Assembly: GCA_021495925.1 (NCBI GenBank)
Contig: JAKEKT010000001.1
Location: 1,364,001 to 1,428,000, forward strand
DNA: 64,000 nucleotides
Source: Diplodia intermedia
Lineage: Eukaryota > Ascomycota > Dothideomycetes > Botryosphaeriales > Botryosphaeriaceae
Direction: 5' to 3'
Shown here: piece after piece, positions 44,801-56,662 of the stretch
Layout: each line of letters starts with the position of its first letter
Numbering within the stretch: the stretch's first letter is position 1
Notes under the pieces: model-generated
Databases searched by the model: none
What the model was told of the DNA's origin: nothing
The model's input: the letters and a program-made list of their open reading frames with translations, nothing else
Position numbers and translations under genes: made by a program

Positions 44801-45080
44801 AGTCGAAGGAAAAACCGCCAGAAGACTCAATCAAGTCGTGTCGCTGTCATCCACATCGTTTCGTTTCTGCATCGTTCAATCCTTTCTTCGACCTGGTCGT
44901 CGCTCGTACGTGTTTGTGCTCGTGTGCTCCACTCATGCTCGCTCAAAGAACAGCAGTCGAAGCAGGAGAAAAAGGAAATGGAAAGATAGTTTACGCTCCC
45001 AACAGTGAGCAAAAGCAGAAAGGGTTGTCCAAAAAGCCGCTAGGCGTTCGTAAGTGGTAAATCGTCATCCGTCGTTGAAT
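41829..45080. other. Long non-coding stretch between GNAT and cyclin genes
   Basis: About 3.2 kb separates the GNAT start from the cyclin 3' end. Open frames on both strands (for example 43121-43717 minus) are Cys- and Arg-rich and show no domain. A segment near 42121-42165 shares GGAATACAACG and CAGACAAA with the 77-bp elements and may be a very decayed copy. I saw no tRNA or other RNA gene. Confidence 0.5.
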
Positions 45081-46223
45081 TTAGACCCGGACACCAGCGT
45101 TGCCGAGGAAGCGGGCGAAGAAGCCACCGCTGGTCTTGGGCTTCTTGGCTGGCTTCTCGTCATCGAGCTGCTGCTCCATCGGCAGAGGAAGCTGGGAGTG
45201 GTACACGGCCTTGTACGCCTTGGGCGGCGCCTGAGGCATGTGCACAACCGCTGCGCCCGTGGCACTGTCGTAACGGTGGACCGACGGCATTTCCGAGTGG
45301 TAGATTGAGCTGGGTGTCGACTCGGTGCTGGACAGGTCCGAGTGCGACGAAGCAGCCGACCCGGAACGCTGAGGTGGCGAAAGCGACGGCATGCGAGACG
45401 AGGAACCGGATGTGCTACTGGTGGACGGGCGGCTGTCAAGGCGGTACCTCGAGTAAGGGTTGTTGAGCTCGGCAGGAGGGGTGATGGCGCCGTTCTTGAC
45501 TTGGTGAGCACAGTACTCGAGGGAGACAGAGTGGCCGAGCTCCTGGTAGTAGTTCTGGATCTCGCGGAGCTGCTTGATCTTCTTGAGCTGCTGGGCCCTC
45601 TCGGCCTGGCGGACCTGGTAGTCGCGGATGGGGGCGAGGAAAGGCTCCAGGTGGAAGTAGAGATCATCCTGAGTGATGCGGAGGTCCCAGTCGAGGAGGA
45701 AGAGGAGCTGCTTCTCCATGAGGTTGACCTCGGTGAGCGAAAAGCCGAAGTTCTCGTAGCCACGGACGGTGCTGTAGCGGGCCCAGTGCTTGTTCTTGGG
45801 AGAAGAGTCGTTCAGGTTCTTCGCGGCGAGGATGAGGGAAGCGAGGAAGATGCGGTGGACGGTGCAGCGCATGCCCTTGGCGACGGGAGGAAGGCGCGAC
45901 TTGAGCCTGGCCAGGTAGACGAGGGAGCTCATGAGGGTAGCGACACCGACATGTGACCTGTCGACGAGGGACATGATGAAGGCCTCCACCGAGGGCAGGG
46001 CGGGATCCCGCCCGAAAGCCTGGGCGTGGCTCTGGGGAGGGGTGGAGGGAGGGGTTGGGGGAAGGTTCTTGTTGACGTTGCCCTGCTGCTGGGGGGTCTC
46101 GCAGCGAATGACCTCGGATGCCTTGCGTGCCAGGTAGGCGATCATCTCCTTGGACACGGGGAGCTGGATGAAGTAGTCGAGGGCGGCAGCGTTCTGCTCG
46201 GGGGTGGCGGAGTACGAAACCAT
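45081..46223 (-). CDS. PHO85-type cyclin (PCL1/PCL2, PclA-like)
   Basis: A cyclin partner of a PHO85-like CDK, active in cell-cycle entry, development or nutrient signalling. Single exon, 380 residues, starting MVSYSATPEQNAAALDYFIQ. The cyclin box runs roughly from residue 80 to 205: PSVEAFIMSLVDRSHVGVAT, LARLKSRLPPVAKGMRCTVHR, LASLILAAKNLNDSSPKNKH, then NLMEKQLLFLLDWDLRI. A coiled helix (RQAERAQQLKKIKQLREI) follows, and the C-terminus is rich in Ser and Pro. Human-type cyclin A/B features are absent, which supports the PCL group. An upstream in-frame ATG at 46523 would add 100 low-complexity residues and is less likely. The gene has an exceptionally long upstream region. Confidence 0.93.
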   Translation of the reverse strand: MVSYSATPEQNAAALDYFIQLPVSKEMIAYLARKASEVIRCETPQQQGNVNKNLPPTPPSTPPQSHAQAFGRDPALPSVEAFIMSLVDRSHVGVATLMSSLVYLARLKSRLPPVAKGMRCTVHRIFLASLILAAKNLNDSSPKNKHWARYSTVRGYENFGFSLTEVNLMEKQLLFLLDWDLRITQDDLYFHLEPFLAPIRDYQVRQAERAQQLKKIKQLREIQNYYQELGHSVSLEYCAHQVKNGAITPPAELNNPYSRYRLDSRPSTSSTSGSSSRMPSLSPPQRSGSAASSHSDLSSTESTPSSIYHSEMPSVHRYDSATGAAVVHMPQAPPKAYKAVYHSQLPLPMEQQLDDEKPAKKPKTSGGFFARFLGNAGVRV

Positions 46224-49200
46224 GTTGAAAGACTGTCGCAGGGAACGATGGCTCTTGGTGGACGGCGAAGATGGGTTGCAAAGGAAGCTCGACGAGGGCG
46301 AACTTTGATATGGGCCACGGGACAATGGGACTATTGCCGATTGTCGATTGTCGTATTGTTGTTTACACACAATAGGGTTGTGTGGTGAATAGGCGGAGAA
46401 TCCTATTGTTGGCCGGTGGTGATCCCCGGGTAGGTGTGAGTGGTGGGCGGACGGGGATATTAGATTAAGACCTCGAGGCGGTGAGGCGAAGTGAGAGAAG
46501 ATGCAACGACGGAATAGATGCAATTAGTTCGCAAGGCTCCCCGACCGGCAGAAAGCGATGTGTGATTAGTTGGTAGATGGAAGGAAACCCGAAGCGGAAA
46601 GGCGCAGCCGTAGCGTTGTCGGGTGGGCAGACTGCAGGGTTGATTTGGCCGAGGGCTGAGGCTGAGGAAAAGAAGGATGCAGCGGGGCGGAGCTCCAACA
46701 ACCAGGCGGAGTCTGCGGGGAAGTGAGGGAAGAAACGAACAAAAAATGGAAGTGTTGGTTGGTGAGTGAGGATGTGTTGCCGTTGCGACGGCACGCTCGA
46801 GTTATATGTCGGTGCGAGAGGTCGCGCGCGTCGCTGTCGATGGCAGCGGGCGCAGTGAATCCTGGGGTGCGGGTCGGCTTCAGCCAACGATTGGGCCAGA
46901 CGTCTCTACACGCGCAGCAGCCCTGGTCGGCGCCAAAAGGCAGTGGGCGGCAGATCGAACAAAGTGACAGGCTGTCGCGTGGTTTCAGCCTGTGCGCGCG
47001 AGCCCGTGTTTCAAGCGTCCCGGCGGCGCAGCCAGTCCACGCTGTCCGTTTGCAGAGCTCGCGACCGAGTCTGCCGTGCTGTTTCGCGAAGCTGCTCGCT
47101 CAGCGCATGCAAGGTTCCTGCGTGCTGCCGGCGGACAAAGGGCCGTTCAAGCCAGGAGGCGTGTCGGATGATGGCCGTCGTCGGTCGCTCACTCGGCCCT
47201 CTGCGTTCTTGGCGGGTGCTGCACGCTGCGGCGCTAGGTCTGCCGGCGTGCGGGCTAGGTCGTCGACGAGGGCGGTAGGGCGGGGCGGTGGTGTTGCAGA
47301 TGGCACGATGCCTGAGTGGCGGGAGCAGGTGATGATGCCTGAGAGATACACGTGCGCGAGTGGTGAGGAGGCAGGGTCAAGTCAAGTGCGCGCACCTCGC
47401 ACGCGGCATCGCGGCGTATAAGTCCACGCAGGCGCAGGGCGCCGCGCGGGCGGTGGGCTGGGTCTTTGGGTCGCCATCGCCCGTCTCCTTGGTTACGAAG
47501 CTGTATAGCGTGGTGGTGGGGGCGTCCGAGCAGCGATTTCCCAGCCTCCCCTCTGATCGGCCGAAGAACACGATGCCTTTGGGCGGCGGACACGTACAGG
47601 GTCGCGACAGCTGTCGTCGCCCCGCACCTGCGCCAATCAGCGCTCGCTCAGGCTGCTTGGCGACCCTCTCTCACAGCCACTCCGCCACTTTGGGCCCGGC
47701 CACCGCCCACGCGAGCATTCTCCCACCCGCCGCCCATGGCTCGACAATTTGGATTCCTGCCCAGCACCCGCCGCCACTTCCGCAACCGGCGACTTCAAAA
47801 TGCCACTGCCGTCCTTGCGTAGCTCCAGAACGCGCTCCTCATGCTGCGCCCGCGCCGGCAGCCGGCGGGCCGCTGCGGCGTGGCAGTGCCCAGGACATGG
47901 TGACGACGCCGAGGTGCTCGACAGTGACGCAGATCATGTCCCCCATCCGGCCGGCTTTCTCAGCTGGAAGAGTGGGCTCCCTGGCCTTCTCCATGCCGAT
48001 GCGCCTGTGCCTGGTTCGCCTGACCTGCCGTTGCCAGCGCCGCCCCGGCCGAGCGGCGCAGCTGGCCAGGACTTTCCGCCCGTGGTGCAGCCCACCGTTG
48101 CAGATGCGCTGCACTGCCTGCCTCTGCTGCACGCGGCCGGCCAATGTCGCAATCTTGTGGCCTGCAGAGCTCCGTAAGCCGCAGCCTTACCCGTGGCCGT
48201 CACGGCCGGTGGCCGTCGTCAGGCCTCAGGCCGAGAGCTGCGGCGGGCTGGCACACGAGAGGTCGAGTCGTTGCGCCATTGCCACGCCCGAATCCAGCAC
48301 ACTGACCGACACAACTATGTCATCGCTGCGAGGCTCATGCAGCGCAACCCCATCCTCATTTCGAGCTGCAAGCCACTTCCGTACCCGCGCCTGCCTCCCA
48401 CGCAATCGACCGCGTTGCAGTCCGCGCCACACTCCCTTCCCTCCGCCTGCGGCATAGTCAAAGCCAGTTGGTCCCATGTTCAGGCCTTGTCCACCGCTAC
48501 TCCCCACGCCCCGTGCGCCGCTGCGCTCCTCGGGGCTCGCTGCGGCCGCCCGGCCGACTGCTTGGAACGCAACGCTTTGCTGAGGATAAGCCACCTCCCA
48601 GAATATCGTCGCAGGCGATGCGCCGTCGCTTGGGCCGGCCGACGGGAGGCCTAGAATTGCGTGCAGACGGGTGGTGCCTCCTTCCGGCAGACCATTATAG
48701 ATAGCCGCCCACTGCAGCTGCAGGGCAAGCGTTTGGCGCCGCCCGGCGCTTACTCACGCACCCTTCTCTCGCCTCTCATTCGCTCAACCCTCATCTCTGG
48801 ACTCTAAATCCAGCCATCGGCCCCGCCAAGAGGCTCTTCGACGTGCCGCTCCACTCCCCTGAACTTCTATTCTAGAACGCTTTCGACGTACCTGCGCATT
48901 TAGAAACACGGTTGCGTTGAAACGCGCCATATTCCTGGCCATGACCTATCCCGAGGCCGCAAGCAAAGGGTTTGAAACAAAGCGACCACTCTTCGCCGCA
49001 GCCACGGCGCGCATCCGACGATACACCGGGTTGCCGAATAACCGAACCCACAGAGGTGTTGCACCCTACTTGCGCGGGCAGTCTAACTGCATCTATACAA
49101 CCTTGGTGCTCAGATCTATGCCTCGATAGCTCCTTGTCCTGCGCACGTAAGAGGGCTCACGTCTTCTGCGAGTCGCTGGCGACGCCTGCAACGACACGCA

Positions 49201-50203
49201 TGCGGGGCGGTGGGGAATGCAGAATTCAGAAGAGGGCGCAGCATCGCTGCAGACGGCTCAGCATGAGTAAGCGCCCGCGTCACCCTCTTCTCATACCTAT
49301 GCTTTCTTTTTTTATTTAAGCTTCGGACAGCGGCACGCATTGACGGTCCTGTTGTCCTTGCGAAAAAAAAAAAAGAAAAGGAAAAAAAGCTGCCACCGTG
49401 AAACGGTACCGCCCTCTTTACTTAGCGCACGATACACAGCAGCCAGCAACGCCGGTTTCCGTCAAGTATTCTTGGCCAGCGCTTCCCCAGCAGCACACCC
49501 CTTTGTGTTGACAACTAGAACCGTGGAGCTGAAAGTCCCGCCACCTGCCCTGAACTGGGCCCGCCGGCATCAGACCATCCTCGTCAGCCCTCTACCCGCG
49601 CGCACCCGTCTTTTGCCTCGGTTTTGTCTTACTACTATGATAAAGAGTCATGAACAACTCACCGCAAGTCCTCTGAGAGCACCGACATGCACATCAGTGG
49701 ATCGACCTTCCCGTATTGCCCATACGCACGAACCAATGTTTTATTGATAAACCACCGTTCCCCAGACCTTCTAGAAATACGACGCCTAAGTACCATTCCG
49801 CAACCCACCCCGCCCAGACCGATGAAAGGCAAACGAGGCCGCTTTGAGCAAGCCGGTACATGAATGCTTGAGAAGAGTAGGATAAAGTTTGAGATACAGG
49901 GTTCGCCGTGAGGCGCGGGTATTTTCACCATTGAGAAAGACGCCTAAGTCCCCAAGAAAAACCAAGCCGTAGAGCGCCAGAAAGAGAAAGAAAAAGTTGA
50001 GAGGTATGTCAGGGGGGTGAAAATGGTACAGTGAGTGGTCCCCACAAACAAATAACACCTTTTCGAAATCTAGCTACTTTTGTAGCCGGTACTGTGGAAA
50101 GTCAAATTCCGCGCCATAGGAAATTCTAGCTGCCACGACACGTCGCTCCGAAGGACGCCGTCGGCATGCATGGAAGTGCCGTCCTTCTCTTCATATACAC
50201 TTC
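46224..50203. promoter_or_regulatory. Four-kilobase region upstream of the cyclin gene
   Basis: The cyclin gene reads away from this region and the next gene ends at 50204, so it is upstream DNA of the cyclin. It is GC-rich to about 48800, then more mixed, with A-rich tracts near 49360. The longest frame (47360-48457, plus) has no recognisable domain and a composition expected of chance GC-rich frames. A long leader, upstream ORFs or an unannotated non-coding RNA remain possible. Confidence 0.45.
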
Positions 50204-52264
50204 TCAGTTCCTCCCTCTCTTGCTCTTCATTCTGTGCAGAAAGCCTCTGACACTCATCCTCTTCTTTTGCTTAATTTCTTTCTCGTCGTTATACGCCTTC
50301 TCAGTCTCCATGGGAAGTTTTACTTCATCCGTATATCCGTTTTCATTCCCGTTCGCATAATACCGAGGCTGCGCTGTTGAAGAGACAGATTGACGTGGCT
50401 TGGGCCTCTCTTTCGTGCTCTTGCTCCGCGTAGGCACAAGCTCTTTATGAGGCGGTTCGACAGCACCGTCGCTACGTCCGGAAGTGGAAAGATGGGGCTG
50501 CAAGTACGTCGGAGGGACCTGCAGGGTCGCCCGCTCCAGTTTCGGATAATGCTCTCTTGACAATTGGCGCGGAGTCGGTAGGATGTCGTTGCTGGACGCC
50601 ATGGACGAAGCGTACTCGCCAGAATTCTTGGGGGTGCGGTCTTCAATCATCGGGAGCATGATGTGAGCCGCCTCGGTGACAGTAAAGCGATGGGGACGGT
50701 CGTTTTCTTCTTCTGTGTTGATCCTATACATATCCACCCCGGTTGGTCCTGACATTCCTTTGGGGCCGCTGCTGTGTCGCTTCGGGTTCCTCTTACTGGA
50801 TGCGCGCTGCATGAAGGCGGTTCCGGTGGAGTTCGCACGGCGAGAGCGAGTAGTGGACCCGGTCTTGGCAGTAGACGGGGGTGTCGAGTCGCTGGCATTG
50901 AATTCACCATTGAGCGCCGCCAGTGCGCTATTTCGGTGCAGCAGCATCCTGGACACGCTCCTCAGGCTGGGGTGCTTCTCGCTTTGGCTGTCTGGAACGC
51001 CAGGCGAGCTGGACCTCGACATGCTGCCATTCAGACTGGCCATGCTGACGGTACGTATAGGCGCACAGGGCATGATTGGTGAGCCGCACAAAGGCGACGC
51101 CGGCGCACTGTCCCGATCGCGACCAGGCTTTTCATACCGAAAGACAGTCGACCACTTCTCTCGAAATGCCACCCAAATGCCACTGACAATGATGAACTTC
51201 CTCAAAACTTCATCCGTAGTTAGCAGGGGACGAGGCTCAGAGGTGTCGGCTAAGGTCTGGGATTCCGCAGCATCGCTGAGAGTAGAAGAGGCAAGTGGAG
51301 AGGCGAGATTGGTCTGGGGCGGTATGGAGTACTGATCCCAGACGTCAATGCCGCCTTTCGTCATGGTGGCGATGACAGGATGCCGCCGACGATCCGGGCT
51401 AATGGTGCTGAAGGTAAACTTTCGATCCTCAGCAGCATTATCTGTTTGGGAATAATTGCCAGATTTCCGTTTGCCTTGAGGCTTGGGTACCCATCGTGCC
51501 TTGGACTGCAGGCCGTGCTCGTCGGTAGCGACAAACTCGTAGCCACCATTCTGCATAAACGTCGCCTCCCACACAGTGTCATCGTCCATACAGATTTCCG
51601 TCCGCTCATCTCTGACGTTGAAGCAGACGACGCCAACGACTTCACGAGACTCCAGGTCCTCATCGGAATCGCTATGGTCGTCCGCACCACCGTAGTCCCC
51701 AGCCCGCACAACCACCACATCGTCCGGCCCCAATCTGTCTCTATGCTTGAATACTCTACGGAACTTACGCTTCAGCCGGGGGGCGAAGGTGGTTGAAGGA
51801 ATAGCCTCGAAAGCCGGCTTTGGCCTTGAGTTTGCGGAGGACTGGTGCAGTTGGAGGAGGACCCTGGGCCGGAGGTGTAGCGGGCCTACGCGGGGAGGCG
51901 GGTGAGCGAGAGCATAGTTGGTCTTGGGGCGCGAAGGACGCTTGCGCGAGCGGTCGTCGGTCGAGGTGGTCGTAGTGCTCCGGATCGAAGGCGGGCGTGA
52001 TGATGAGGCGTTGCTCTCAAGCGGTAGGGCGAACATGATGGACTTCCTGGACGAGGCATGCGAGGGCCGGCCGTCGAAACTGACGCTCTTCCTGGGGGGC
52101 AGTGGGGTGTGCTGCGGTCTCTGCTGGCGGACGGTAGAGGAGAGGACGCTCAATGGAGACCGAGGGGGAGGAGAGGTGGGATGAAGGGGAGAGGGCGTGC
52201 GCGGGGCGGAGAACTCGTGGCCATGCTGCGCGGCAGCGTCCGCGGTTAGCATGGACAGGAACAT
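50204..52264 (-). CDS. Uncharacterised fungal protein with disordered ends
   Basis: Single exon, 686 residues from the ATG at 52264 (MFLSMLTADAAAQHGHEF). The first 170 residues are rich in Pro, Ser and Arg. A more ordered region (about 175-390) contains RLKRKFRRVFKHRDRLGPDD, REVVGVVCFNVRDERTEIC, TVWEATFMQNGGYEFVA and TTDEVLRKFIIVSGIWVAFR, with well-spaced hydrophobic residues. The rest is Ser/Arg/Pro-rich and ends in a very basic helix (RMSVRGFLHRMKSKRGRN). There is no clear signal peptide or membrane span. I do not recognise the family, so the function is unknown. The frame extends upstream to 52684, but that part is Cys/Pro-rich and looks like leader DNA. It is divergent from the GPI mannosyltransferase gene. 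Confidence 0.8.
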   Translation of the reverse strand: MFLSMLTADAAAQHGHEFSAPRTPSPLHPTSPPPRSPLSVLSSTVRQQRPQHTPLPPRKSVSFDGRPSHASSRKSIMFALPLESNASSSRPPSIRSTTTTSTDDRSRKRPSRPKTNYALAHPPPRVGPLHLRPRVLLQLHQSSANSRPKPAFEAIPSTTFAPRLKRKFRRVFKHRDRLGPDDVVVVRAGDYGGADDHSDSDEDLESREVVGVVCFNVRDERTEICMDDDTVWEATFMQNGGYEFVATDEHGLQSKARWVPKPQGKRKSGNYSQTDNAAEDRKFTFSTISPDRRRHPVIATMTKGGIDVWDQYSIPPQTNLASPLASSTLSDAAESQTLADTSEPRPLLTTDEVLRKFIIVSGIWVAFREKWSTVFRYEKPGRDRDSAPASPLCGSPIMPCAPIRTVSMASLNGSMSRSSSPGVPDSQSEKHPSLRSVSRMLLHRNSALAALNGEFNASDSTPPSTAKTGSTTRSRRANSTGTAFMQRASSKRNPKRHSSGPKGMSGPTGVDMYRINTEEENDRPHRFTVTEAAHIMLPMIEDRTPKNSGEYASSMASSNDILPTPRQLSREHYPKLERATLQVPPTYLQPHLSTSGRSDGAVEPPHKELVPTRSKSTKERPKPRQSVSSTAQPRYYANGNENGYTDEVKLPMETEKAYNDEKEIKQKKRMSVRGFLHRMKSKRGRN

Positions 52265-53286
52265 GGTGCCTAGCCAAGCAGCGGGAGACGAATGGTCGCG
52301 GGGGAAATCATTCCCAGCGTTGGGCGGTCCGTTCGACGGGGCCAAATTGTGGAGTCGGCGTACCGGGCAGGAGGAGCAGGCGTTGCAGAGGCGACTTTGC
52401 GGTTGGAGGGAGGCTATGCCAGCTCGTACTGGAATTTGTTTCGACACAGTCGAGACGGGCGGGGGGCAGCAGTCGACAGCTGCGGCAGGACTGCAATGAC
52501 GGCTCGCGCAGATCATGCACGAGGAGCGCAGGGGTCCGGTCGGTGGAGGGCTTGGGCGCAGGGGGGGCGGTGTCGGCTGAGCCACCGTACATGCGTGGCT
52601 CGGCGGGGAGCGTCGAGGGGAAGGCTGCAGGATTGGAGGGTTGCTGGAGGTGAGGGTGCGTGGGAGTGGAGGGGCGAGCGGCAAGCACCAAGCACGGGGG
52701 CCTGCGGAACCAGGCTTTGTGTAGCAGCTGCCTTTGTACCGCGGAGGCTGCGGAAGCGTCTTTGATGGCGGCTTCAGGCCAGTCCAGCACTGATACTCGC
52801 AGTCGGACGGCGAGTGGTTCCGGCGTCCGCCTCAGCATCAGCCTAGGCGGCGTAAACTTCGTCCTGACGCGACTCGGCCACGGAGCTTGCCTGGGCCGCC
52901 CGCGCACGAGGCACGAGGCCGTCCTGCGGCCCACCGGCCTGCCAACGGCGGCGCTGCTTGCGAGCTGCCAGCACGTCGGCCGACCCTGCGACCGCGGCCG
53001 GCGGTGAGCTCGCCAGCGTGCTTCTCGCAGCCGGCCATGCTGCCTGCCACGACTTGCGGGCCTGGTGGAGCCGCAGACGCCTCTCGCCGCAGCGCCAAAG
53101 GGCGATGGATCTGACGCATTGGCTCGATCGGACCACGGAAACACGGCACTGCGCGTCTCGCTGCGCTGCGCACGGAGCGGCGCCGAAAATATCTGTCCGG
53201 GATCCGTCACGTGCGCCCGCAAGGCAACACCCCTTCCCAACGGCACCGAAAACCCGAAACCGCCGGCTCGGGTCTGCCAAGCCGCG
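52265..53286. promoter_or_regulatory. Divergent promoter region, unknown gene and GPI18
   Basis: About 1 kb between divergent starts, GC-rich, with no supported gene. Confidence 0.45.
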
Positions 53287-55039
53287 ATGAGCGAGCGCCC
53301 TCTGCCTCTGCCTTTGATGTTGCTCGGTCCCGCGCCGTCCCGCTCTCCAAAGCTCCAAAGCCCCAAGCTCCCCCCTATGACGCCCGCCCGCGTGACGGAC
53401 CAAGCGAGCCCTCGCTGCTCCTCAGTGCCACCTCCTCCCGGCCCACCGCAAATGCCTCGTCTGGACGTCCTGCACCGGCCGTTCAGCGCTCTCGTAATCG
53501 TGTTCGCGGCCTGGAAAACGCTCCTGCTGCTTATTGCCTTCGCCAGCCCCGGCCCCGGCTATGACACGTCGACAACGCTCCTGCTGGGTCACGATGCTGC
53601 TGCCTCCGCGCTGGGGGCCGCTGCAGCACCCTGGACCGCCACGCTAGGCCAGCGCCTCGTCAGCAAGCTTGTCCGCTGGGATGCCATTTATTTCACCGCT
53701 GCCGCCGAGCGTGGCTACCAGCACGAGCAGGAATGGGCGTTCAGCTGGGCGTTCAGCCATCTGATGGCCAATGCCGCCAAAAGTATACCTGCCCGCTCTT
53801 TGTCCGTTCCGTCAAGCAGGCTGCTGACTGGCTGCCAGTCCTGCCTCTTGCGGGCGATCCATTGGCCGCGCTTGCCTGGTCTGGCGTTGTGATTTCTAAT
53901 ATCTCACACCTGCTCTCGGTCTTGGTGCTGTACCAGCTGGCTACGCTAATGTTGCCGGGGCCAGCCCTGCGCAAGACCGCTTTCCTGACTGCCGTACTGC
54001 ACGTGCTCTCTCCCGCCGGCCTGTTTCTCGCCGCGCCATACGGAGAGGCTTTGTTTTCGCTGCTGAATTTCTTAGGAATGCTGTGCTACGCCTATGCTCG
54101 CGTGCAGCCCAATGGACAGGCTGCTCATCTCCTCTGCATGCTTGTCTCAGGGCTGTGTTTTGGCCTTGCCACAATGGTGCGCAGCAATGGTTTACTCAGT
54201 GGCCTCATTCTACTCTACGATGTTCTGCGCGCCTTGCCTGGTTTTCTTGGCCCAAGCTCCGAAATGATTGCGACGCTCATGCGGCTCGTCGGCCCCGTTC
54301 TGGCCGGCTGTATGGTTGCTGGAGGCTCGTTGATCCCTCAGTGGGTAGCCTACCAGCAATATTGCACCTTGGTGAGCATGCACGGGTCTGGCTCAGCAGC
54401 TTTCAGCTCACGCAGACCAGGACCAAGTGAGGCCGTGGTGCACGAAAGTACCTCCTAGCATTTATACCTGGGTACAAGATCATTATTGGTAGGTCAATTT
54501 CCTTGTAAACATCCTTCCCTAACACTATAAAGGAATGTGGGCTTCTTGCGTTATTGGACACTGTCCAATATTCCGCTATTTCTATTAGCCGCGCCTACTG
54601 TATGGGTCCTGGTCGGCTCTGCTCTGCGAGTCATTCGCCGGTACGTTCTCGAACCTCAACGTCATAGCTTCGGCCATTCATTTGAGATCGATATTGATTT
54701 TCAAGCAGGCTCTCCGCTCGCTCCGGAACGGCCGAGCGGCTCTCGACCGAGCAACTCTCCCTACGAACTGAAACCCCTCACCTTCTCGTGGCCTTCAGCA
54801 TCCCTCAGCTCGCCCTTGCGTTGTTGGCCACGACAAATTTCCACGTCCAGATTGTGAACCGCATATCCTCAGGGTATCCTATCTGGTATCTTGCGGTTGC
54901 TTCTGGTATGGATCGTGTGAGTGATCCGCTCAATATCGCTTTCGCGTCTAAAGATACGTGCAATTCTGTTGTTCGGCTCATGGTAATCTACGCAATCGTG
55001 CAAGGAGCTCTATTCGCAAGCTTCTTGCCTCCTGCGTGA
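53287..55039 (+). CDS. GPI18: GPI mannosyltransferase 2 (GPI18 / PIG-V)
   Basis: Adds the second mannose to the GPI anchor precursor in the ER lumen. Five exons, 53287-53782, 53839-54371, 54421-54488, 54533-54640 and 54709-55039, give 511 residues. Diagnostic blocks are LVRWDAIYFTAAAERGYQHE, which carries the conserved acidic residue after Trp, then QEWAFSWAFSHLM, LSPAGLFLAAPYGEALFSLL, RPWCTKVPPSIYTWVQDHYW, NVGFLRYWTLSNIPLFLLA and the C-terminal YAIVQGALFASFLPPA. About eight to ten hydrophobic segments are seen. The small third exon is placed by the PIG-V motif RPWC...VQDHYW. The fourth intron (54641-54708) is required because the frame changes there. The N-terminal start is less certain (53287 or 53383). 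Confidence 0.92.
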
Positions 55040-56662
55040 GCTGGATCCACCGTACGTACTATCTGTCTTTCAAGGCTACATCCCGTTACACTCGCTTGTT
55101 CGCCTGGCAGATGAACGTGGCATTTCTCTCCCATAATAGACACAACTCATATATTTTCCAAGCGCTACGTACTGCATCCGCGCTCATCTGGAGAACGCGA
55201 CAGCGGGCTGCAAAAGAATTGAGCTCATCTTCTATTTCACAGACGTATTGCACCATGATTACGTGGTTAACGGTCCTCATCACCTCCTTTTGTCTCCCAG
55301 TGCGGCGAGACGTTATTTGTGGAATCTTTTATTAGCAAGATGTCCCCAGAAGTCCAGGTGATCCCTGGCCAAATGAACTACACTGCTCAGCATACGGGCA
55401 AATCTACAGCACTGATTGATTTCGCTTCGGATTCCGGAGCATCCGACGGCCTTCCGTTAAGATCCGGCGACAAGTGCAATTTCACTTGGCAGCACGATTC
55501 AAGAGGGATCTTCGTCCGTTATGAGTGACATCACAACGCCACGGGGAACTGTCCACTGGTTTCGCTATAAGCAGAGAATTGCAACCATCAATTATTGCGA
55601 GCTCTGTGAGCGTTGCAGCACTTTCGGCGAATGTGCACCTTGAAAGTGTCGAACAATCAAATCTCAGGTCATCCAAGATAAGCGAATCGAATGTGTTACC
55701 GTCTACACGGCACCTGCATGAAGCTGCAAGGCACGCATGCAAAGCCTCGTCTCAACTTTTCGAGTCCGTGCAACAACCCCTACTTACGAATGTTGTCAGA
55801 TTCCGTCTGACTACCTGCGAACCTTGATCCCCAGTTTGTATCCCCTATGCGTTCACGTTTGCTATCAAAACGCGTAGCGTGAACCTCGAACATCATTGAC
55901 TCGACCAGCTAACATCCTTACGGTTTCACTACAGAGCTGTTGCGGTGGCGAGTTACACATAGCTCATGTTGCACCATTGAACGTCCAGTGTGCCTCGTTT
56001 CAGATTCTGTGCTAGCAATTTCCAAAAAACCACGGGGCAGCATGTTCAAGCCGTCCTCAGCAAGGAGGAGAACCCGAGGGCTTGGAATTCTTGAAAAGAG
56101 CTCTCCCTCCCATGAAGAAGTATCACCCCACAAAGGTAACCATACGTTTTCATCGGGTTGTGCGTTCAACGAACATCTCACCGCGAAGTAAGACAGGGCG
56201 TTGGAACTTTATTGGAGTAAGAGGGTATCTCAATTGGATGTCCAAGATTCCATTGCGTGCGCTCCTGATTGGAGTTAGTGTGGTGACGCCTCCGGCGTGT
56301 TCTTTCTGTGTGCGTACAGGGAAGGACTCCTTCAGGACACACTGAGTTCCGCTAACGTCCTGGACGTCCTGTGCTCCACATCCCTTCTTAATGTTGCGGA
56401 GATGACCCCTGCAAGGTACGTTTTAGTGCTCCCCTCTAGAAGCGTTAGTCTTCACCTTCCAAACCATTGCAAGAGACGCCCAGCAACACGGCTGTCTGTA
56501 AATGGAGTTATTTGCGCAAGGTTGTCGGTCTGTAAGGTCTGTTCTAAGAGAAGACCATGGTCTCTCCGGGGATATAAAGTCCTGCCATCACCGACTCGGG
56601 ATTGCGCCTTGTGAGTCCGGCGACAGTCTTTCCCTTCAACCTCATTCATTCGGTCTTTGATT
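55040..56662. other. Intergenic region with weaker coding signal
   Basis: Less GC-rich than its surroundings. Small open frames (55319-55528 and 55525-55827, plus) show no domain, signal peptide or splice logic. It may contain gene relics, but I cannot support one. It includes the promoter of the secreted Cys-rich gene. Confidence 0.45.

Noticed and set aside
47360..48457. 365-codon open frame on the plus strand upstream of the cyclin
   Set aside because: Composition is Ala, Pro, Ser, Arg and Cys, as expected of chance frames in GC-rich DNA; no domain, signal peptide or intron logic. Kept as non-coding until transcripts say otherwise.
55319..55827. Adjacent small frames after GPI18
   Set aside because: No domain or splice arrangement links them; the GPI18 C-terminus (FASFLPPA) is complete at 55039.
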